The notes below the pieces were generated by a model. It worked only from the letters and a program-made list of their open reading frames with translations, ran no database searches and was not told where the DNA came from. This document shows, piece by piece, positions 57,716 to 64,000 of a stretch of DNA of 64,000 nucleotides (position 1 is the stretch's first letter; each line of letters opens with the position of its first letter). The DNA lies in NCBI RefSeq assembly GCF_032854445.1, contig NC_088306.1, positions 29,981,764 through 30,045,763 on the forward strand, given 5' to 3'. The DNA is from Liolophura sinensis (lineage: Eukaryota > Mollusca > Polyplacophora > Chitonida > Chitonidae). Made by a program: the position numbers and the translations under genes.

Positions 57716-58940
57716 ATCGCTTCAAACGAGAAACTCTCTATTGTTTTCATTGAGCGATTCGATGTAGTTACACACGAGGTTTTGAAAGTTTGTATTTATT
57801 TAAATTCGTTTGTGATCTGTTTATGTCATAAAGGAAACAGTACACGAAATGTATCCGCTGCTAATCTAACAAAAGATGTCTCCGATAGTGTCTCGACTAC
57901 TTAACTAAAAGGGTATTTTGTTCTTTATAGATGAAGTGTGCATCGTAGCGGCAATGTGGTTCATAACAAGTTTGTCGATAGGATTTAATCTTTACGTGCA
58001 CAATTATATTGTTCGACTTTGAAGTCTTTACTGTATGTGATTTCTTAGCTTATAGCTCTAAAAAAGCGATCATGCAAAGGCAGACAGGAAACAGCCTTCT
58101 CTGGTGTTAATCACTGGCGCCTAATCATCATTGGATGGGTCACCTTTTTGCTTTGCGTATTGCTTTGTACTGAATTTGATTTCTTGGACCTAACTGAATG
58201 TGATATTTTGTCAATAAATCACTGGAACATTTGCAGAAAGCAACAACATTTGTTATATAAATAATGGCCTAAGGTACTAAGTCGCAGTTATTCATGCGAC
58301 TGAAATAGTCCACTGGCAATAAGAACTTAATTTAGAGCACAATGTTTCGATGGCCCTTCCAAATATGTATCAGAGATACACTGTTACACAAACGCTGAGA
58401 AAACTTCACTGGAAGAAACCGCCACAAATGTTTTTTTACCATGTAAATTACCGGTCAGGATATCGGCAATAAACTGCTCTGATACCCACAGAGAAGCTAA
58501 AGAAACAAAAGGTTATGTTTCAAGAAATGGCTGGTAGCTATCTATCTGTTTCTCACAAGATCATGTATAGTCTCTCCCAGATACAGTGTTGATATCGTTT
58601 TGTGTTATTTTGTTCTCGTCATATCGCAATGAATGGTGGTCAACTTCCTGCATTGCCGAAAACCTGTCTTATTGCAGCAACGGGCCTCAGAAGGCTTAAA
58701 CAATATAGGCCTTTACCCATCATCTTGTGAAGTAAAAGCAATCGTTTAGTGTTAACCCAAGGCCCGTTTTCTTAGCCCACCAATAATGTAAAGAATCAAC
58801 AACAAAGAACACATCTTGGCTGTCTAAATATAACACAATAATTATACTTCACCTCAGAAATCATGCACGATCAATATTAGGTAGGGCCTCTTGCATTTGC
58901 TAACATGAAAACATCAGACATATTCCCACGCTGTGATATG
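57716..58940. other. Non-coding stretch, nothing recognised
   Basis: No gene or repeat recognised in about 1.2 kb. Confidence 0.45.
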
Positions 58941-59208
58941 TATTTATTTATTTGATTGGTGTTTTACCCCGTACTCAAAAATATTTCACTTATACGGCGG
59001 CGGCCAGCATTATGGTGGGAAGAAACCGGGCAGAATACAGCCCGGGGAAACCCACGATCATCCGCAGGTTGTTGACAGACCTCCCAACATACGGCAGGAG
59101 AGGAAGCCAGCATGAGCTAGACTTGAACTCACAGCAACCGCATTGGTGAGAGGCTCCTTGGTCATTACGCTGCGCTATCGCGCTAACCAACTGAGCCACG
59201 GAGGCCCC
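58941..59208 (-). mobile_element. tRNA-derived SINE, full length
   Basis: In reverse complement: head GGGGCCTCCGTGGCTCAGTT (A box), GGTTGCTGTGAGTTCAAGTC (B box region), GGCTTCCTCTCCTGCCGTAT, GGTCTGTCAACAACCTGCGG, ATGATCGTGGGTTTCCCCGG, TTCCCACCATAATGCTGGCC, GCCGCCGTATAAGTGAAATA and ACACCAATCAAATAAATAAA. Close to the copy at 26361. Short frames on both strands (58933-59199) are shadows. Confidence 0.93.
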
Positions 59209-59424
59209 TCGTTATAATAAACCCGTGCGCCATGTATACAAAGTCTGATCATATGAGAGACGTTTGAATACACATAATGTTTGCGTGTCTAGCCTCATCA
59301 AGTTGTTTTTGCCTTTAAAGGAAAAAATAACTTTTGGGTCTGAAATCTGCATTCGTAAGGAAAAGACTCCATAATAATTACGATAATTTCTCTTTTGTTT
59401 CCTTTCAGACTAATTCGTTTAATT
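59209..59424. other. Spacer, nothing recognised
   Basis: No feature seen. Confidence 0.4.
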
Positions 59425-59515
59425 GATTATTGTTTAATTCCGCACTGGAACATTTTTCATCATTTTACAATGGCTGTCAGTTTTATGGGTGGAGGAAACC
59501 GGGGCGATATAGGCA
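59425..59515 (-). mobile_element. tRNA-SINE fragment, degenerate
   Basis: TTGATTATTGTTTAATTCCG, CACTGGAACATTTTTCATCA and AATGGCTGTCAGTTTTATGG plus GTGGAGGAAACCGGGGC resemble the reversed SINE tail and body. Confidence 0.65.
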
Positions 59516-59764
59516 TCAAAACAAAAATTCGTACCCCTGCCGTCTACTAGAATTGACGTTCCGAGTCAGTAATCAAGACGAGGAGAGGAGTTTTCAAAAC
59601 AACGATTCTTTATGATCTTCTTGACGTAAATCCTCTGGTGAACGCGCTGATATATCTTATCATATCCAGCGTGGCTATATATCTCAACAGGATGGGTCAT
59701 GGATGGGGGGCAGGTTGCTGACGAACCTTCCAATATGAGACGTGCTGACTAATAGACGCCATAT
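59516..59764. other. Spacer with family A-like words
   Basis: GACGTTCCGAGTCAGTAATC at 59552-59571 and CATATCCAGCGTGGCTATAT near 59660 fit family A in plus order, heavily decayed. Confidence 0.45.
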
Positions 59765-60665
59765 TCTCGGCAGACATCTGGGTCAGAGATTAGAATCGCT
59801 TCTTACCAACGCCTGAGACCGTTTGGGAAAACATCTGGGTCACTGATTGGCATCGGCTCCTACCAACGCCTGAGACCGTTTGGGAAAACATCTGGGTCAC
59901 TGATTGGAATCGGCTCCTACCAAGGCCTGTGACCGTCTGGGAAAACATCTGGGTCACTGATTGGAATTGGCTCCTACCAAGGCCTGTGACCGTCTGGGAA
60001 GACATCTGGATCAGTGATTAAAACTGGTTCCTACCAACGCCTGTGACCGTCGGGTGAGGCATCTGGTGAGTGATTGGAATCGGCTCCTACCAACGCCTGT
60101 GACCGTCTGGGAAGATATCTGGTCAGTGATTAAAACTGGTTCCTACCAACGCCTGTGACCGTCGGGTGAGGCATCTGGTGAGTGATTGGAACTGGTTCCT
60201 ACCAACGCCTGTGACCGTCGGGTGAGGCATCTGGTGAGTGATTGGAATCGGCTCCTACCAAGGCCTGCGACCATCTGGGAAGACATCTGGGTCACTGATT
60301 GGAATTGGCTCCTACCAAGGCCTGTGACCGTCTGGGAAGACATCTGGATCAGTGATTAAAACTGGTTCCTACCAACGCCTGTGACCGTCTGGGAAGATAT
60401 CTGGCCAGTGATTAAAACTGGTTCCTACCAACGCCTGTGACCGTCGGGTGAGGCATCTGGTGAGTGATTGGAATCGGCTCCTACCAACGCCTGTGACCGT
60501 CGGGTGAGGCATCTGGTGAGTGATTGGAATCGGCTCCTACCAACGCCTGTGACCGTCGGGTGAGGCATCTGGTGAGTGATTGGAATCGGCTCCTACCAAC
60601 CCCTGTGACCGTCGGGTGAGGCATCTGGTGAGTGATTGGAATCGGCTCCTACCAACGTCTGTGAC
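59765..60665 (+). repeat. 57/55-bp minisatellite, about 16 units
   Basis: Unit CTGGGTCACTGATTGGAATC, GGCTCCTACCAACGCCTGTG, ACCGTCTGGGAAGACAT (57) in the left half and a 55-base form CTGGTGAGTGATTGGAATCG..GTCGGGTGAGGCAT to the right. An intermediate with TTAAAACTGGTTCC alternates. Minus frames of 66-71 codons are by-products of the 57-base period and end where the 55-base form begins. Confidence 0.93.
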
Positions 60666-60666
60666 T

Positions 60667-60830
60667 AGCTCAAGTCTAGCTCATGCGTGGGAGGGTCTTT
60701 CAGCAACCTGCGGATGGTCGTGGGTTTTTCCCGGGCTCTGTCCGGTTTCCTCACACCATAATGCTGGCTGCTGTCGTATAAGTGAAATATTCTTGAATAT
60801 GGCGTAAAACACCTATCAAATAAATAAATA
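60667..60830 (+). mobile_element. tRNA-SINE, 5'-truncated, inserted at the array edge
   Basis: CTCAAGTCTAGCTCATGCGT, GGGAGGGTCTTTCAGCAACC, TGCGGATGGTCGTGGGTTTT, TCCGGTTTCCTCACACCATA, ATGCTGGCTGCTGTCGTATA, and AAACACCTATCAAATAAATA at the end. Left flank ACCAACGTCTGTGAC and right flank ATCAACGCCTCTGACC are both array sequence, so the element jumped into the 57/55-bp array and the flanks look like an aged target duplication. Confidence 0.88.
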
Positions 60831-61654
60831 TCAACGCCTCTGACCGTATATTGTCAAAGAAGTTTGAGGAAACCATTGTCCATCCACCCATCCACACGCG
60901 TATCCAACGTTGACAAATGTGTTACTATACTCACTCTCTTGTTTTATACCAGAGGTGTTGAATCTGGTATCATCAGAATCGTGTTTTAGTGAAGCAACAC
61001 CAGACGTGTAAATATACGTAAACTTTTGCGGTCTTCCCAAGAATGCCGTTAACTAATCATTTTCACTTTTTCTGTTCAGCACTGGGGTTGTTACGATACG
61101 CAAGTTTTGTAAACATGGCATCCATGGTGCACGTTTTCACATTGGATGTGAAAGAATTTATGTTAAAGAACTTTCTTGAGTTGCAAAACGAAGAGTATTC
61201 CATGAAAGCCATGCAGTAAGAGGCGCCAATCACGTGAACAGCTAACTATCGTGTTACACAGCAACATTCCCGAAAACATTTTGTTTTCCTGGAAACGCAC
61301 ATTTCCCGAAGAGGGAGGATTAGTGTTAACAGCTTTAAATTACAAACCTTTCTGCTAGTCCACTAGGTATCTGGCTTTTGTCACTTTGCATTGTACATTA
61401 AATGTGATAAGACAGCATTTTAAATAATCCAACTGTACCCTTCACTGCGTTGTACAAATACTATCACAAGGCATTGATGGTTAATTAACAGCCTCCCATT
61501 TACCCAAGCTAGTTATATTACATAATGTCTTCTTGTGAAGTCTTCTAAAAGTCATGCGCGGAGCAAAAACCAAGTGCGCGGAGCAAAGGTTATGTTTTTA
61601 TCTCAAGATATGGCTATTAATGAATACGCTACAAAGGCAAATGCCAGATTCATA
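60831..61654. other. Non-coding stretch, nothing recognised
   Basis: Starts with ~20 bases of residual array sequence. No gene recognised. Confidence 0.45.
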
Positions 61655-61890
61655 CCACGAAAGTGCTGCCGCCACTGAAATATGTTTCCCAAGACACTAG
61701 ACCTCACACCCTACAGAGCCTCATTCTACTGACACCAGGACAATCAGTACTGTTTCCTTGCTTTAACCTCTCAGTACTGAGCACGGAGAGAGGAAGCAAC
61801 AAGAGCCACTTGTAAACTCTTTGGTATGAACCGACCAGCATGGGTTGATTTCAGGTCCCGACTTCGAGGCTGACGCTCTAGCCATTATTC
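61655..61890 (-). mobile_element. Second tRNA-derived SINE family (copy 2)
   Basis: In reverse complement: AATGGCTAGAGCGTCAGCCT (A-box region), CCCATGCTGGTCGGTTCATA, TTGTTGCTTCCTCTCTCCGT, GCTCAGTACTGAGAGGTTAA, AGCAAGGAAACAGTACTGAT, TGTCCTGGTGTCAGTAGAAT and GTGAGGTCTAGTGTCTTGGG. Same order as 31009-31255. Confidence 0.8.
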
Positions 61891-62339
61891 ACGTTGAACG
61901 TATCGGACTGAGGAGCGTAGATGTGGATGAGCAGATAGATAGAGATGTAACCTGATACGATTCCACTATTATTGTGACAAACACAGAAATTATATATCAC
62001 TGCCTAGCGGGTCACGTGAGTATTTATTTCACAAACGTCACTATCAGATAGTACAGAAGAATATTGAGTGTGGCAAAGTCACGATCGAGTGGGGAAAAAG
62101 CAGATATTTATTATGGATATGTCATGATCAAACGGAGATTATATATAGTGCTGGATATTTATTTCTTTATCGAGTGTTTGAAACAGATAGATATTTATTG
62201 TGGCATTACTGTGCCGTGTAGCAGAGGAATATCTACTGCTATTATAATTGATTAAAGCTGATAAACGTTTATAAAGAATAATGTTTCAGGCCTGCTTTAC
62301 ACAATTAACCGAGACGACGCTCCTGTATATATTAACCTT
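61891..62339. other. Non-coding stretch, nothing recognised
   Basis: No gene or repeat recognised. Confidence 0.45.
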
Positions 62340-62425
62340 GGCCTACATTTTCGTAGAGAACATCGCCACGATATGGCTGAAATATTGCCGATGTGGCGTT
62401 AAGCCATAATCATTCATTCGTAGAG
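62340..62425 (+). mobile_element. SINE 3' tail (GTGGCGTTAAGCC type)
   Basis: ATCGCCACGATATGGCTGAA, ATATTGCCGATGTGGCGTTA and AGCCATAATCATTCATTC. It matches 14405-14490 on the minus strand. Only the 3' end is recognisable, so it is 5'-truncated. Confidence 0.78.
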
Positions 62426-63109
62426 AACATTACACCACATATCATGCCTTGCGCTTTTGCTACCATCTGGCTAACCGATTACAACAGGGAAATACATATC
62501 AAGTATCAGGTTTTCTATTTGCTCTTTGATCAAGACTTACTCCTGTAACATACACATCACACTTTGTCTACATTCTCCCTGGAATTATTTCCATACTTAT
62601 TGTTTACCGCGGCATTGCTGCCATCCGGAGAAAGTGGTGAACATTATTTGTTGCAGTATTACCATCTCGGGGAACAGATGTATATTTGCTTCAGTAAGAT
62701 GCGATCGAAAGACGTAAATATTTATGAAGTGAACCAGGCTTTCTGTTTTTCCCACGCAAACGGCTAAGGTTTGCTCCCGTATATGTTAGAATTGCCCTAC
62801 ATTTTGGCAGCGGGCCGTGTAACCATTATATTGAATAGCAACAGTGATACGTAAATACATTGTACAAACAATTTTATAGGAGCGTTTCTTTTACTAAGAA
62901 GTTTACGTGGCGTTTTGCACCAGAAGATCTCATTTCCTCCAAAACCTGTAGGTATCTGAAAAGGTTTGGGTTTGTTTTTCTAATCTCATCTGCATTTCAA
63001 TACTTTCACCATAGTTTTGACTCTAACATTGAAGCCATTAATGTGTCGTTGTTTCCCAATGTTTGCTTTAACAGCGTGGCTCTCACTCGGATTCATATCA
63101 AGAGCTATG
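62426..63109. other. Non-coding stretch with a 139-codon frame
   Basis: A plus frame at 62860-63279 reads straight into the SINE at 63123, so at most its first ~85 codons could be host sequence. No domain recognised in these. Nothing else seen. Confidence 0.35.
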
Positions 63110-63292
63110 ATAAATCGTTTGTCAAGTCGAGCTCATGCTGGCTTCCTCTCCCGCCGTATGTTGGAAGGTCTTCCGCAAACTGCGGACGGTCGTGGGTTTC
63201 CCCCGGGCTCTGCCCGGTTTCGTCCCACCATAATGCTGGCCGCCGTCGTATAAGTGAAATATTTTTGAGTATGGCGTAAAACACTAATCAAA

Positions 63293-63351
<59 letters not shown>

Positions 63352-63360
63352 ATCGTTTGT
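63110..63360 (+). mobile_element. tRNA-SINE, 5'-truncated, with 13-bp target duplication and long (AAAT)n tail
   Basis: The word ATAAATCGTTTGT stands at 63110-63122 and again at 63348-63360, flanking the element. The body reads AGCTCATGCTGGCTTCCTCT, GCAAACTGCGGACGGTCGTG, GGTTTCCCCCGGGCTCTGCC, TAATGCTGGCCGCCGTCGTA and AACACTAATCAAATAAATAA, followed by a tail of about 15 AAAT units. The tRNA-like head is missing. Well-preserved flanks point to a recent insertion. Confidence 0.93.
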
Positions 63361-63392
63361 TTTGTTCTCTTCTTTGCCGAAGTAGACCGAAT
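63361..63392. other. Spacer between SINE and family C copy
   Basis: Short unassigned sequence. Confidence 0.4.
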
Positions 63393-63960
63393 CGCTTTAT
63401 TTGATTCCCGGAAATTGCATCCTTGTTCCGTGAAAGACGCCCTCTGGTGAATAAAGATCCAAGCTGTTACAGTCGTGTGAGATAACAGATTGCTACAGCA
63501 AAACATGATTGATTCATTTTTTGTTCAATCCATACAGCTGTTTCTAAACTGAGGCACGATGGAAATCTTCTGAGAGAAACTCATCAATTAACACAACCAC
63601 GCAAGATTAAAGCAACAGAAAGATCTCTTCAGTCTCCAGGATATCGTCTTCAGTTAAATGAGAGTTGTAAACTTTGTGAGCTACTAGCTCCATGATTGTC
63701 GATCCTTTTGGTATACTCTAACAGTAGATATTGACGACTGACTGACGATAATGAAAACCGTTATCTCCTTACAGAATCATCAGGCTGACCAACCGGATAT
63801 CATCGGTTTCAAGCCATGCGCTTTGGCATTTTGAATACCGTCCGTCAAGCGTCACGCTTGGATGAACACAATCCGATCGGTACACAGTCTTTTCATAGTT
63901 CACGAAAACTATTCTGTCGGATGTTGACAGTCGCCACCTTATATCTGACACCAAATAATC
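63393..63960 (+). mobile_element. Interspersed repeat family C (copy 3, best copy)
   Basis: CTTTATTTGATTCCCGGAAA, TTCCGTGAAAGACGCCCTCT, GGTGAATAAAGATCCAAGCT, GAGATAACAGATTGCTACAG, GAGCTACTAGCTCCATGATT, CTTTTGGTATACTCTAACAG, CCGTCAAGCGTCACGCTTGG, ATGAACACAATC and ATTCTGTCGGATGTTGACAG occur in order. At least 570 bp, possibly running past the window end. The 61-codon minus frame here is not conserved in the other copies. Confidence 0.8.
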
Positions 63961-64000
63961 AGCAGCTCGACAGACACCGGGGTCGTGTTTATTTGGGTAA

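Noticed and set aside
62860-63279. 139-codon frame as a gene
   Set aside because: Its last third is SINE sequence and the rest has no family resemblance.
1-64000. A multi-gene defence, biosynthetic or other novel system
   Set aside because: Only one host exon and three dead element genes can be supported; there is no gene cluster to form a system.

Overview
This is a stretch of animal nuclear DNA, most probably from a mollusc or a close lophotrochozoan relative. It is AT-rich and gene-poor. The animal call rests on: a tRNA-derived SINE seen in about a dozen full or partial copies, with a body of the kind I associate with mollusc genomes; short SINE tails ending in CACTCACTC or AATCATTCATTC; a Tc1-type DNA transposon; a reverse-transcriptase remnant; many long minisatellites; and a spliced-type receptor exon. 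Nothing prokaryotic was seen: no operons, ribosome binding sites, CRISPR or tRNA/rRNA genes. The species call is inference.

Coding content is small. The one convincing host exon is on the minus strand, 15447 to 14691. It encodes a leader or membrane segment followed by the first half of an ANF-receptor-type extracellular ligand-binding domain, and it ends at a clear splice donor. The rest of the gene should lie at lower coordinates, but I could not identify further exons there. Three dead mobile-element genes are recognisable: a Tc1 (DD34E) transposase inside a complete TA-flanked element with inverted repeats (40397-41928); a reverse-transcriptase fragment with a YIDD motif (33510-33100, minus); and a decayed member of a repetitive, uncharacterised protein family (51121-52170, plus) that directly abuts a minisatellite.

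Layout: 1-9400 is mostly unrecognised single-copy-looking sequence with two tandem repeats and microsatellites. 9400-14690 has scattered repeat fragments. 14691-15447 is the receptor exon. 16566-20405 is a cluster of tandem arrays (units of 23, 57, 30, 37 and 24 bp). 20406-36615 is rich in SINEs, a 400-bp repeat family, a MITE-like element and the RT remnant. 36620-37775 is a 78-bp array. 40397-41928 is the transposon. 43000-49400 is AT-rich with a few arrays. 50225-52170 is a 47-bp array plus the dead gene. 53768-55495 is a 43-bp array of about 40 units. 55890-63960 carries two copies of a ~570-bp repeat, more arrays and several SINEs.

Tandem arrays make up roughly an eighth of the window. 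Several have unit lengths divisible by three and so give long but unconvincing open frames. I found no multi-gene system. The most interesting items are the receptor exon, the ~570-bp interspersed repeat, the minisatellite that appears to have grown from a SINE and its target-site duplication, the intact TA-flanked transposon, and the higher-order structure of the arrays.
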